A model generated the notes under the pieces. It did not search any database and was not told where the DNA came from. It saw only the letters and a list, made by a program, of their open reading frames with translations. From assembly GCF_017104715.1 (NCBI RefSeq), contig NZ_JAAGPI010000040.1:1-64000 (forward strand): a DNA stretch of 64,000 nt. Reading direction: 5' to 3'. This DNA is from Burkholderia sp. Ac-20365 (lineage in GTDB: Bacteria; Pseudomonadota; Gammaproteobacteria; Burkholderiales; Burkholderiaceae). Positions 35,007 to 43,082 of this stretch are shown here, in pieces. Numbering within the stretch: the first letter of the stretch is position 1; the number at the start of each line of letters is the position of its first letter. The position numbers were made by a program, and so were the translations under genes.

Positions 35007-35522
35007 CTACGGCGGCCCTGCAGACGGACCGCCGTCGCGCGCCGCGACGGGCAGCCGGGCGACGAACACCCAGTCTCCGTAGGTTTTCGCGTCGTTGAAG
35101 CCGCGAAACTCCCCCGAAAAGTGCGAGACCTGAATGGGCCGCGCATGCGACGCGCTATGCACGCCGACAATCGTCTGTCCATCGGGCGAGCGGACCAGTT
35201 CCCAGTCGGCCTTGCCCGTCATCGGGTCCGCATACAGCTTGCGCAGGTGCCGCACGACATTCGGATAGCGCGGGTCGCGCACGAGTTCGTCGAGCGTGCG
35301 CGGCTGGTTCGGTTGACCCACGGGCGTCGCCAGCGCATAGCTGAGCAACGCGCGCTGAAACTCGCCGCCGACGAACAGCAATTCCCGTTCGGCCGCGCGC
35401 CGCTGATAGACGGAGCCAAGCTGCACCGTCGCCGCCGCCGCGACACCGATGATCGAGATCAGGATCAGCAGCGCGAGATACGCGTAACCCTGTTGCGCGT
35501 TGCGCGCTTTTGCTCTGCGCAT
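35007..35522 (-). CDS. Pseudopilin-like protein lacking the conserved Glu5 (tip-type)
   Basis: A 171-residue protein with a type IV-pilin-like N-terminus: a basic leader MRRAKARNAQQG, then YAYLALLILISIIGVAAAATV as a hydrophobic helix. After the presumed prepilin-peptidase Gly the +5 residue is Ala, not Glu, a trait of GspK-type tip pseudopilins. The globular part (RTLDELVRDPRYP, LRKLYADPMTG) shares motifs with GspG-like relatives in bacterial secretion clusters. The start at 35522 lies 2 bases after the stop of the preceding pseudopilin gene. It is the last gene of the secretion operon. Confidence 0.78.
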   Translation of the reverse strand: MRRAKARNAQQGYAYLALLILISIIGVAAAATVQLGSVYQRRAAERELLFVGGEFQRALLSYALATPVGQPNQPRTLDELVRDPRYPNVVRHLRKLYADPMTGKADWELVRSPDGQTIVGVHSASHARPIQVSHFSGEFRGFNDAKTYGDWVFVARLPVAARDGGPSAGPP

Positions 35523-35524
35523 GG

Positions 35525-35911
35525 CTAAAGCGCCTCGTAGGGCTTGCCGTTGCTGTCCACGCCCTGCGCGCCGCTTTTGATGTCGTAGACCTTGCCGGGC
35601 AGCGGTTCCTCGGGCGGCACGATGTGCCACGTCGTCGTGCTGTCGGTGATGGGATCGACGGGAAGTGTGCGCAGATAGTGCTTTTCGACAAGCTCGTCGA
35701 GCGAATCCGGATAGCGGCCCGCATCGCCGTAAAACCTGTCGATCGCATCGCGTGTCGCGAGCAGATTCTGCGCGAGTATCTTGTCCTTCGATGCGTCGAT
35801 CGAATGAAAGTAGTTCGGCAAAGCGATCGTGAGCATCAGCGCGATCACCGACAGCACAATCAGCAGTTCGATCAGCGTGAAGCCTTTTGAAAAACGCGCG
35901 CGCGTTGACAT
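35525..35911 (-). CDS. Pseudopilin (GspG/H-like)
   Basis: A 128-residue prepilin-like protein. The leader MSTRARFSKG is followed by FTLIELLIVLSVIALMLTIA with Glu5, the signature for prepilin peptidase processing and assembly. The globular part has GRYPDSLDELVEKHYLRTLPVDPIT, the GspG-type pattern in small secretion pseudopilins. The start at 35911 is chosen from the prepilin leader length; an upstream ATG overlapping the previous gene's end is also possible. No prepilin peptidase is encoded in this operon, so the housekeeping enzyme must process it. Confidence 0.84.
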   Translation of the reverse strand: MSTRARFSKGFTLIELLIVLSVIALMLTIALPNYFHSIDASKDKILAQNLLATRDAIDRFYGDAGRYPDSLDELVEKHYLRTLPVDPITDSTTTWHIVPPEEPLPGKVYDIKSGAQGVDSNGKPYEAL

Positions 35912-35916
35912 CGTGC

Positions 35917-36420
35917 TCACCATCTGCGGTACGCAATGCCATTGAGCCCGATGCCTACCGACGTCGAATAGACGTCGTACACATCGTCGCCTTCCTGCGG
36001 GTCGTCGGCTTCGCTTGCATAGCCGCGCTTGCCCCACGTGGCGGCATCGACGAGTTGCGCATCGGGGTTCATCGGATCGCGCGGAATGCGGCGCAGGAAG
36101 TACAGCTTGTGTCCTTTCGGATCGGTCTGATCTTTCACGCCGTCCACAAGGACGTCCAGAGCGGGCGGATAACCCGTCGCGCCCGCCTCTTTCGCGATGC
36201 GGCCGTCCTTGCTCGCGGTCTTGTACGCGTCGATCGCGCCGCGTATTTCATGCAGCGCGCTGCGCAATTCCTGCTCGCGCTCCCGCTGCCGCATGACCTG
36301 CGCGACGGGCACCGTCATGCAGGCAAGCACGCCGAGAATCGCCAGCGTGACGAGCAGTTCGATCAGCGTGAAGCCGCGCGCGCGGCGCGGTGCGGCGAAC
36401 GACACGATGGCCTTCGTCAT
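35917..36420 (-). CDS. Pseudopilin (GspG-like)
   Basis: A 167-residue prepilin-like protein: leader MTKAIVSFAAPRRARG, then FTLIELLVTLAILGVLACMT with Glu5. The later RRIPRDPMNPDA and WGKRGYASEADDPQEGDDVYDVYS fragment resembles the C-terminal loop of GspG-type pseudopilins. Its ATG overlaps the secretin stop by 4 bases (ATGA at 36417-36420), so it is co-translated with the outer-membrane channel. Confidence 0.86.
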   Translation of the reverse strand: MTKAIVSFAAPRRARGFTLIELLVTLAILGVLACMTVPVAQVMRQREREQELRSALHEIRGAIDAYKTASKDGRIAKEAGATGYPPALDVLVDGVKDQTDPKGHKLYFLRRIPRDPMNPDAQLVDAATWGKRGYASEADDPQEGDDVYDVYSTSVGIGLNGIAYRRW

Positions 36421-38939
36421 CGCGCGCCTACGCTCAGGCTGTAGGCCGACGGCGGCTGCATCGTGACGGACATGCCGCCCACGCCGAGCACCGAGCCGGG
36501 CTGCACCTGAATCGACGTCTGCGCGGCAGGCGCCAGCGCCTTGAAGCTCAGTACGGCGAACGTGGCCTGCGTGGAGCCGCCCGAGCCGCCCGGCGCCGAG
36601 TCGGCGAGGATCAACTGGCCGCCCTGCGCGACGCGGTTCGAGAAGCTGGTCTGCGCGCCGCCCTGCTTGAGGAAATCGCCTTCCGTCACGCCGGTGAACT
36701 GCAGTTTCGACACGTCGTAGCTCACGGTCGCGGACGCGCTCGTGACGGGCTGATCCGCCTGCATCAGCAGCGCAACCGTCACCGAATCGCCCGTCTTCAC
36801 TTGCGGCGGCCCCTGAATCGACATTTCGGCCGTGCCCGGCACGCCGCCGCCTCCGACGAGCGGCGTCGTGTCCGCGCCCAGATAGGCGCCTGTGCCTGCC
36901 GACGCGCCGTATGAGCCCGTGCTCGTGCCGTTCGCGCCATAGGCCGAGTTGGCCCCGGTCTGCGGATAGCCCGACGCAGCACGTTGCCCTGACGCGCCGA
37001 AATCCGCTGCCTGCGTCGTCGCCGAAGAGCCATTCAAAGGCACCGGCGTCACGATCCCGTTCGACTTGACCATGCTCTGCATATTCGTCTCGGTGCCGGA
37101 CGTGAAATACGCAAGCGACGCGTCCGGATGCCGGATGTTTCGCACCAGGTGCGGCGTGATCGACAGGACGATTTCGGTGTTCTTGTCGTCGTCGGTGGTG
37201 GCGCCGAAGAGACGGCCCAGCACAGGCAATTGCCCGAGGCCCGGAATCTTGTTGCCGGACGTGCGCTCCTGGCTGTCGATCAAACCCGCCAGCACATCCG
37301 TCTCGCCGTTCTTCAACTGCAGCACCGTGCTGGCCGTGCGCGTGCCGATCTCATACGCAGTCGTGCCTGACGACCCCGTGATCTGGTTCAGCAAACTGCT
37401 GACTTCGAGCGACACCTTGATGCCGACGGTATCGTCGAGATAGATGGTCGGTTCGACGTTCAACGTCAGGCCGATGTCGAGATAGTTGATCGACTGCGAG
37501 ACGAAGCCGGTGGACGTCGCCGTCGACGTGATGTTCGGCACCCGCTCGCCGATCAGGATCTTCGCCTTCTCGTGGTTGCGCACGCGAATGCGCGGGTTGG
37601 TCAGCAGCTTCGCGTTCGAGTCCTGGCGGTTCGCATTGACGGTTGCCTGTAGCGACGACACGCCGACGGTGCGCGACGTCTGATTCAGCAGATCGTGCAG
37701 CGACAGCGCGGGCGACGCACCCGAACTGCTGGAAGAGGAGTACGACGACCCGGACGAACCGCTGCCCGAGCTGATCGCGCCAAACGTACTGCCCGCAGCC
37801 GTCGGCGTGAACGTGACCGACGACGGCCATGCGATGCCGAGATCCTGCATGCTGTTGCGCTGCACTTCCAGCACTTCGACTTCGAGCATCACTTCCGGCT
37901 CGGGAACGTCTTCGAGCGCGACGAGCTTTTCTGCCATGCGGATCGCGTCCGGCGTGTCGCGCACGATCACCACATTGAGTTTTTCGTCCGCAACCACATC
38001 ACGCGACTTGACGATTGTCTTCAGCGTATTGGCGACCGTCTTCGCATCGGCATTCGACAGAAAGAACGTGCGCACGGCCAGTTCCTGATAGTCCTTCAGC
38101 TTGGCGGGCGTGTTCGGATAGATCAGCACTGTGTTTTCGTCGAGCACCTGTTGCGCGAGCTGGTTGGTCGCGAGCACATAGCGCACGGCGGCTTCGATCG
38201 TACTGTTGCGCAGATAGATCGAGGTGCGCTGATCGGTCTTTACGTCCTTGTCGAACAGGAAGTTGAGCCCGGCGCTGCGTGAGATCACGTCGAACACCTG
38301 TTTGAGCGGCGCATCCTTGAAATCGATCCGCACCGGCTTGCGATACGCGCCCGCCAGCGCGGCTTCGACGCGCAGAAAGCCCGTATCGGCGCCCAGCTTG
38401 CGTTGCAGCGCGAGCGCGCGTGGGTGCGCGGGCGCTTCCGTCAGCACCTTCGCAACGAGGCCGCGCGCATTGTCGATGTCCTGCTTCGCGGCCAGCGCTT
38501 CAGCGCGCTCCACAAGACCGTCGATGCGCACCGCGTTATCGAGCGCCGTGATGCCCGACAGCGCCCGCTCGTTGGCGGGGTCGATGGTCAGCGCATGCTG
38601 ATACGACTTGCGCGCCGCCCCGCGCGCGCCGCTTGCGGCAAGACGGTCGCCTTCCTCATCGAGATGCGCGACGGCGTCCTCGCGCTCGGCGAGCCACGCG
38701 GCACGGTAGTGCGCGTCGCGCGGGTCTTGCGTCACGGCCTGTTGCAGCTTTGCCAGCCCTTCATCGACCTTGCCCTGGGCGACGAGATCCTTGCCGTCGC
38801 GATACGCGCGCTCGGCCGCGCAACCGCCCAGCAGGACGGGCACGATGACGAGCAACGCAAGCGTGCGCAGCGTGTTCCGCATGGCGGACGATATTGCAGA
38901 TGGCGTAGCCAACGATTCACTTCCTTTGATTGCGTTCAT
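36417..38939 (-). CDS. Lipoprotein secretin with N-terminal TPR-like region and C-terminal cohesin-like domain
   Basis: An 840-residue outer-membrane secretin. A lipoprotein signal ends LLGGC (Cys40). A helical TPR-like region spans about 45-185; secretin N-domains follow (IDFKDAPLKQVFDVISRSAG, LNVVIVRDTPDAI), and the secretin core runs about 355-640 (VMLEVEVLEVQRNSMQDLG, LLTNPRIRVRNHEKAKILIG, TDVLAGLI, PGLGQLPVLGRLFG). A Ser/Gly-rich stretch interrupts the core near 390-410. After a Gly/Ser/Ala linker, residues 704-840 look like a cohesin-type beta-sandwich (VKTGDSVTVALLM, ASATVSYDVSKLQF, ATFAVLSFKAL). Its ATG overlaps the preceding stop (TGATG), supporting the start at 38939. Confidence 0.88.
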   Translation of the reverse strand: MNAIKGSESLATPSAISSAMRNTLRTLALLVIVPVLLGGCAAERAYRDGKDLVAQGKVDEGLAKLQQAVTQDPRDAHYRAAWLAEREDAVAHLDEEGDRLAASGARGAARKSYQHALTIDPANERALSGITALDNAVRIDGLVERAEALAAKQDIDNARGLVAKVLTEAPAHPRALALQRKLGADTGFLRVEAALAGAYRKPVRIDFKDAPLKQVFDVISRSAGLNFLFDKDVKTDQRTSIYLRNSTIEAAVRYVLATNQLAQQVLDENTVLIYPNTPAKLKDYQELAVRTFFLSNADAKTVANTLKTIVKSRDVVADEKLNVVIVRDTPDAIRMAEKLVALEDVPEPEVMLEVEVLEVQRNSMQDLGIAWPSSVTFTPTAAGSTFGAISSGSGSSGSSYSSSSSSGASPALSLHDLLNQTSRTVGVSSLQATVNANRQDSNAKLLTNPRIRVRNHEKAKILIGERVPNITSTATSTGFVSQSINYLDIGLTLNVEPTIYLDDTVGIKVSLEVSSLLNQITGSSGTTAYEIGTRTASTVLQLKNGETDVLAGLIDSQERTSGNKIPGLGQLPVLGRLFGATTDDDKNTEIVLSITPHLVRNIRHPDASLAYFTSGTETNMQSMVKSNGIVTPVPLNGSSATTQAADFGASGQRAASGYPQTGANSAYGANGTSTGSYGASAGTGAYLGADTTPLVGGGGVPGTAEMSIQGPPQVKTGDSVTVALLMQADQPVTSASATVSYDVSKLQFTGVTEGDFLKQGGAQTSFSNRVAQGGQLILADSAPGGSGGSTQATFAVLSFKALAPAAQTSIQVQPGSVLGVGGMSVTMQPPSAYSLSVGAR

Positions 38940-39466
38940 CAGTCGGCGCTGCCGATATCCAGGGTTTGAACCAGTTTCAGGGGCAAGTAGACCAGCGTCA
39001 TGGTCGGCGGCCTGATCGCATCGACGCGATACGTGTCGTCGATCACCATCTGGTCATGCACGATCAAGGTCTCGTCGCCGCGCGTCAGATACACCTCCCA
39101 GTTTCCGTCGGCGCCCTGCTTGCCGAGATACGTGAACGGCAGGCTGGGTACCGCCGGTTCCGGCGGCAGCGGCGGTACTTCCGCACCGGCGGGCGCAGCG
39201 GAGGGCAAGGGCGACGCCATCGCGCGGCTGCCGAACAGCGCGTGTGGCTCGCCCGTCGTCGCGCCGAGCAGTTCGGTGCGTGCGCGCAGTGCCGCGATAC
39301 CGACCACTTCCGCGGCCATCGTCGTGCGCGCGGAGGGCGTCGCGGCATGCGCACCGGCGCGAGGCATCGCTTCGACAACCTGATCGGCGCGATTGGTGCG
39401 GCCGAATGCGAGCAACCCTGCCGAGAGCAGAAAGGCCAGAGCGAGAATCACGTGCTTACGCTTCAT
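38939..39466 (-). CDS. GspC/PilP-like inner-membrane secretion protein
   Basis: A 175-residue protein with one N-terminal membrane segment (KHVILALAFLLSAGLLAFG), a Pro/Ala-rich periplasmic linker (PLPPEPAVPSLP) and a small C-terminal beta domain (FTYLGKQGADGNWEVYLTR, YRVDAIRPPTMTLVYLPL). This is the layout of PilP and of the GspC homology region, which link the inner-membrane platform to the secretin. It lies directly before the secretin gene and overlaps the PilO-like gene by 4 bases. Confidence 0.75.
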   Translation of the reverse strand: MKRKHVILALAFLLSAGLLAFGRTNRADQVVEAMPRAGAHAATPSARTTMAAEVVGIAALRARTELLGATTGEPHALFGSRAMASPLPSAAPAGAEVPPLPPEPAVPSLPFTYLGKQGADGNWEVYLTRGDETLIVHDQMVIDDTYRVDAIRPPTMTLVYLPLKLVQTLDIGSAD

Positions 39467-40044
39467 CGGCGCGCCTCGCCTGCATCCGGCGACATCACGG
39501 GACGCAGAAAGACCGTAAACCGCAGACTCGCCTCGACGGCCGCGTCATTGGCCGAACTGCGCCGGAAGCGCATATCGTCGAGCGCGGCATACGGCACGCG
39601 CAGCAACACCTGTTCGCAAAAGCGCCGCAATCGCGCGTAGTCGCCCTTCACCGGCAAGACGATCGTGTAGGTGTCAAAACGCCCTGCCGCGTCACGCGCC
39701 GGTTTGTATTCGGCTTTGTCGAGCGTGACGCCCGTTTCGTCGGCAGCGTCGAACAGATGCGCGACGATCTGTTCGCTGTGCGCCGCGTCGCCCAACGCTG
39801 CATAGAACGCCGACAGGCGCGCGGCGGCCAGTGCCGGCGCACTCACCACAGGCTTTGGCGGCGGAGCGTTGCGCGCGCGAGCCACTGCGCGTGTTTGCTG
39901 ATCGATGCGCGATGCGAGCGCCGGCAACAGCGCAAGCCACAGCAAAGCCGCCGCGACTACCAGCGCACCTGCCAGCATGGCGACGGCGGTTGATCGACAG
40001 AAAGCGAGATGCAGCCGCAACAGCAGCCGCGCGACGTTGGGCAT
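39463..40044 (-). CDS. PilO/GspM-like inner-membrane platform protein
   Basis: A 193-residue protein with one N-terminal membrane segment (VAMLAGALVVAAALLWLALLPAL), a short coiled region, and a C-terminal ferredoxin-like domain (LDKAEYKPARDAAGRFDTYTIVLPVKG split by strands, then YARLRRFCEQVLLRVPYAALDDMRF). The order after PilM- and PilN-like genes is that of type IV pilus alignment complexes. The start at 40044, 2 bases after the previous stop, is preferred to the ATG at 40068. Confidence 0.75.
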   Translation of the reverse strand: MPNVARLLLRLHLAFCRSTAVAMLAGALVVAAALLWLALLPALASRIDQQTRAVARARNAPPPKPVVSAPALAAARLSAFYAALGDAAHSEQIVAHLFDAADETGVTLDKAEYKPARDAAGRFDTYTIVLPVKGDYARLRRFCEQVLLRVPYAALDDMRFRRSSANDAAVEASLRFTVFLRPVMSPDAGEARR

Positions 40045-40046
40045 GT

Positions 40047-40598
40047 TCACGATTCCACCCTTCGCCACTGCGCTTCGATCTGAAAGCGGATCACGCCGTC
40101 CGTGCCGTCGCGCATGCGTTCATGCCTGACGAGCGTCACGCGTTCGAACAGCGCCTGCTGCTCGAGTTGCTTCAGATAGTCGATCATGTCCTTGCTGCTG
40201 GCGCATTCCGCTTCGATCTTGAGCAGCGCGCGCGCCGGTTCAGGCGCGATCGACAGCAGCGCGACGGACGCAGGCGTCGCAGCTTCGACGGCATCGAGAA
40301 GGCTGCCCCACGGCAGGTTGAGGCGCGCGACGGCGGCGTTCACGGCAGCCGCCTGTTTCGCGTCTATCGGCGCGTTGCCGGACGCATGCGCAGCGCGGGC
40401 CGAACGGTCCGCGCGTGACGCAAGTCGCGCCGCTTCGATTTGAAGCGGATCGAGATGCGCAAGCAGGCGATATGCGCGATATCCCGCGAACACGCACAAC
40501 AGCAGCGCGATCACCGTCAGCACGCGCGCGACAGGATGCGTTCGATACAGCCCACGACGCCAGCCCGACGGCGCGAAGTCGATGTGAAGACGTTTCAT
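40047..40598 (-). CDS. PilN/GspL-C-like inner-membrane platform protein
   Basis: A 183-residue protein with a short cytoplasmic lead (MKRLHIDFAPSGWRRG), one membrane helix (VLTVIALLLCVFAGYRAYRLL), a coiled stretch and a C-terminal ferredoxin-like fold (VALLSIAPEPARALLKIEAEC, MIDYLKQLEQQALFERVTLV). The lead resembles the PilN peptide that docks onto PilM. The start at 40598 makes an ATGA overlap with the PilM-like gene. Confidence 0.75.
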   Translation of the reverse strand: MKRLHIDFAPSGWRRGLYRTHPVARVLTVIALLLCVFAGYRAYRLLAHLDPLQIEAARLASRADRSARAAHASGNAPIDAKQAAAVNAAVARLNLPWGSLLDAVEAATPASVALLSIAPEPARALLKIEAECASSKDMIDYLKQLEQQALFERVTLVRHERMRDGTDGVIRFQIEAQWRRVES

Positions 40599-41401
40599 CT
40601 TGTCGTGCCGCCTTCGCGTGTTGGGTGCCAATGCACGTTCAGGCCCGCAGCGTCTTTGTGCCAGTCATCGCGCGGAGCACCGTGAATATGTAGTGCAGAG
40701 GGCGGCGGCACGTTGTCGAGCAGCGCCGCGCGCGCCAGTTGATCGCGCAGCCACGTGACGGGTGCGGTCCTGTCAGGCAGCGACAGAGTGCGCACGGCGG
40801 AAAGACGGCGCGCTTTCGCACCGGCGCCAGCAACGAGACCCAGTGTTAGAGCGCTGTCGCCGAGTGTTGCGACCCATGCATCGTTATCGAGCCGACGCCG
40901 TGAGCGATTCCACGCCGCGACGAAGATCGGCGTAACGGAAGCGAGACAGCCACGCTGTGCATCGACCGCGAGTCGCAAGGCTGCGTGCACTCGTTGAGGA
41001 ACCGCACACGCAAGAAACGGCTTCGCAGCATGCCAGTCGGCGGCAAGCTGCCAGTTCGCGAGCGACTCGCCGTACAGCAACTGGAAACGCACACCCGCTG
41101 CCGCGCGCAAGTCGTGCATGCGCGCGCCGTTCGCTGGCGGCGTGACAATGAAGTAGCGCGCCAGATCGTCGTCGATCGTCGCGTGAACAGGCAGGCGCGT
41201 GCCGCCAGCCGCCTCCAGCGCCGCGGCGATCGGCGCGGCGAGCGCATCGGGCGTTGCATCCGCAAGCATGGGCATCGGTCGCTCGACGACGACGGGCGCG
41301 CCCTTGCGCGAGCCGCTCACGCGCAGCACCGACACGCCATCGCGCGACAGCCGCAGATGGCAGTGTCCGCGCGGCCAGATTCGCATCAGCCTGTCACGCA
41401 T
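40595..41401 (-). CDS. PilM/GspL-N-like cytoplasmic platform protein
   Basis: A 268-residue soluble protein with weak actin-like-fold features: strands HCHLRLSRDGVSVLRVSG near the start, then HATIDDDLARYFIVTPP and LGDSALTLGLVAGAG. The position directly after the GspE ATPase and before the PilN/PilO-like genes supports a PilM or cytoplasmic GspL role in coupling ATPase to platform. It overlaps the ATPase gene by 8 bases. Sequence similarity to known PilM is low by eye. Confidence 0.62.
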   Translation of the reverse strand: MRDRLMRIWPRGHCHLRLSRDGVSVLRVSGSRKGAPVVVERPMPMLADATPDALAAPIAAALEAAGGTRLPVHATIDDDLARYFIVTPPANGARMHDLRAAAGVRFQLLYGESLANWQLAADWHAAKPFLACAVPQRVHAALRLAVDAQRGCLASVTPIFVAAWNRSRRRLDNDAWVATLGDSALTLGLVAGAGAKARRLSAVRTLSLPDRTAPVTWLRDQLARAALLDNVPPPSALHIHGAPRDDWHKDAAGLNVHWHPTREGGTTR

Positions 41402-43082
41402 TGAGCGTCACCCGCTTCACTTCGGCGAGCGTGGTCTCGCCGCGCTTCACCAGATTCAACGCAACGTCCCGCAAGCGGCGCGTGCCGTTCTTGCGCGCCA
41501 CGTCCTTGATCGCGCGGATCGGCTGCTTTTCGACCACCATGTCGCGGATCTCGTCATCGAGTATCAGGATTTCCGCAATCGCGCGGCGTCCGCGATAACC
41601 CGTGCCGCGGCAATCGCCGCAACCCATGCCCTGGCGAAAATCAAAACCGGCGACGTCAGCGCGGCTCAACGATAGCCGCGCGAGTTCGGCATCGGTCGGC
41701 ACATACGGCGCGGCGCAGTGCGCGCAGTTCACGCGCATCAGCCGCTGCGCCCAGATGCCGTTGAGCGCCGACACGAACGCATACGGATCGATGCCCATAT
41801 GGCTGAATCGGCCGAACACGTCGAACACGTTGTTCGCGTGCACCGTGGTCAACACGAGGTGACCCGTCAGCGCGGACTGCACGGCGATTTCCGCGGTCTC
41901 GCGGTCGCGAATCTCGCCGACCATGATCTTGTCGGGATCGTGACGCAGGATCGAACGCAAGCCGCGCGCGAACGTCAGCCCTTTTTTCTCGTTGACGGGA
42001 ATCTGCAGAATGCCGGGCAACTGATACTCGACGGGATCTTCGATCGTGATGATCTTGTCGCGGCCGTTGTGAATTTCCGTCAGCGCGGCGTAGAGCGTCG
42101 TCGTTTTGCCCGAGCCGGTCGGGCCTGTGACGAGCAACATGCCGTACGGTTCTTCGGCCAGCGCGCGAAGCGCCACCAGCGATTCACTGTCATAACCCAG
42201 CGCTTCAAGCGTCAGCGAACCATACGCTTCGATCATCGCGCGTTTGTCGAGAATCCGGATCACAGCGTCTTCGCCGTGAATGCTCGGCATGATCGACACG
42301 CGCAGATCGATATCGCGTCCGCCTGCCGCCACACGGAAGCTGCCGTCCTGCGGCACACGCCGCTCGGCGATATCCAGTTCCGCCAGCACCTTGAGCCGCG
42401 AGATCACCTGCTCGGCTGTTTCGACGCCGTTTAGCGTGGCCGCCGCGTCGAGCACGCCGTCCACGCGATACTTCAGCGCGAGGCCACTGGACGTGCTTTC
42501 GAGGTGGATATCGGAAGCGCCTGCCTTCAATGCGTCGTAGAGCGTCGAGTTCACCAGCTTCACAGCGGGACTCGCCGCCTCGCTGACCGTCTCGAACGAC
42601 AGCACTTGCGCGGTGCGACCTTCTGCCTGCGACTCGTCGCCGCTTGTCACGAGGCTGTCGATCGCGCGCGTCGATTCCTCCATGCGCGCGTGATACGCCT
42701 GCAGATCGGACGGCAGCGCCAACCGTATGTCGATCGCAGCGCCCGCTTGCGCCGCGAGCCAGGTTTGCAGATCGAGATCGAACGGGCTCGTGACCACGCC
42801 GACGAACGCTTCGTCCGCATCGCGCAGCAGCGCGCAACGGCGCTGCATCGCGCGCGACAGCGGCACGCGGTCGAAGGCAGGTTTGATCGCCAGCATGTCG
42901 GCTGTTTCGATCACACGCATATCGAGCCGTTGCGCGAGCGCCTGCAGCAACTGGCGCGGCTCGACGCCCGTCAGCGCTTCCAGTTCGGCGATGATATGCC
43001 GTTGTGTCGCGGCGGCTGCCGTGCGTGCGCGCGCCAGCATGTCGGCGCTGAGCAGCGGCTCGATGCTATCGCGCGCGGTCAT
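41394..43082 (-). CDS. gspE: GspE/PilB-family secretion ATPase
   Basis: A 562-residue hexameric ATPase powering pseudopilus assembly. An N1-type domain (residues 1-135) is followed by Walker A GPTGSGKTTT (320-329), the Asp box (IITIEDPVEYQLPGILQIPVNEK), Walker B (RHDPDKIMVGEIRD), the His box (GHLVLTTVHANN) and a tetracysteine zinc site (CAHC and CGDC near residues 470-505) as in GspE and PilB. It overlaps GspF by ATGA (43079-43082). Confidence 0.93.
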   Translation of the reverse strand: MTARDSIEPLLSADMLARARTAAAATQRHIIAELEALTGVEPRQLLQALAQRLDMRVIETADMLAIKPAFDRVPLSRAMQRRCALLRDADEAFVGVVTSPFDLDLQTWLAAQAGAAIDIRLALPSDLQAYHARMEESTRAIDSLVTSGDESQAEGRTAQVLSFETVSEAASPAVKLVNSTLYDALKAGASDIHLESTSSGLALKYRVDGVLDAAATLNGVETAEQVISRLKVLAELDIAERRVPQDGSFRVAAGGRDIDLRVSIMPSIHGEDAVIRILDKRAMIEAYGSLTLEALGYDSESLVALRALAEEPYGMLLVTGPTGSGKTTTLYAALTEIHNGRDKIITIEDPVEYQLPGILQIPVNEKKGLTFARGLRSILRHDPDKIMVGEIRDRETAEIAVQSALTGHLVLTTVHANNVFDVFGRFSHMGIDPYAFVSALNGIWAQRLMRVNCAHCAAPYVPTDAELARLSLSRADVAGFDFRQGMGCGDCRGTGYRGRRAIAEILILDDEIRDMVVEKQPIRAIKDVARKNGTRRLRDVALNLVKRGETTLAEVKRVTLNA

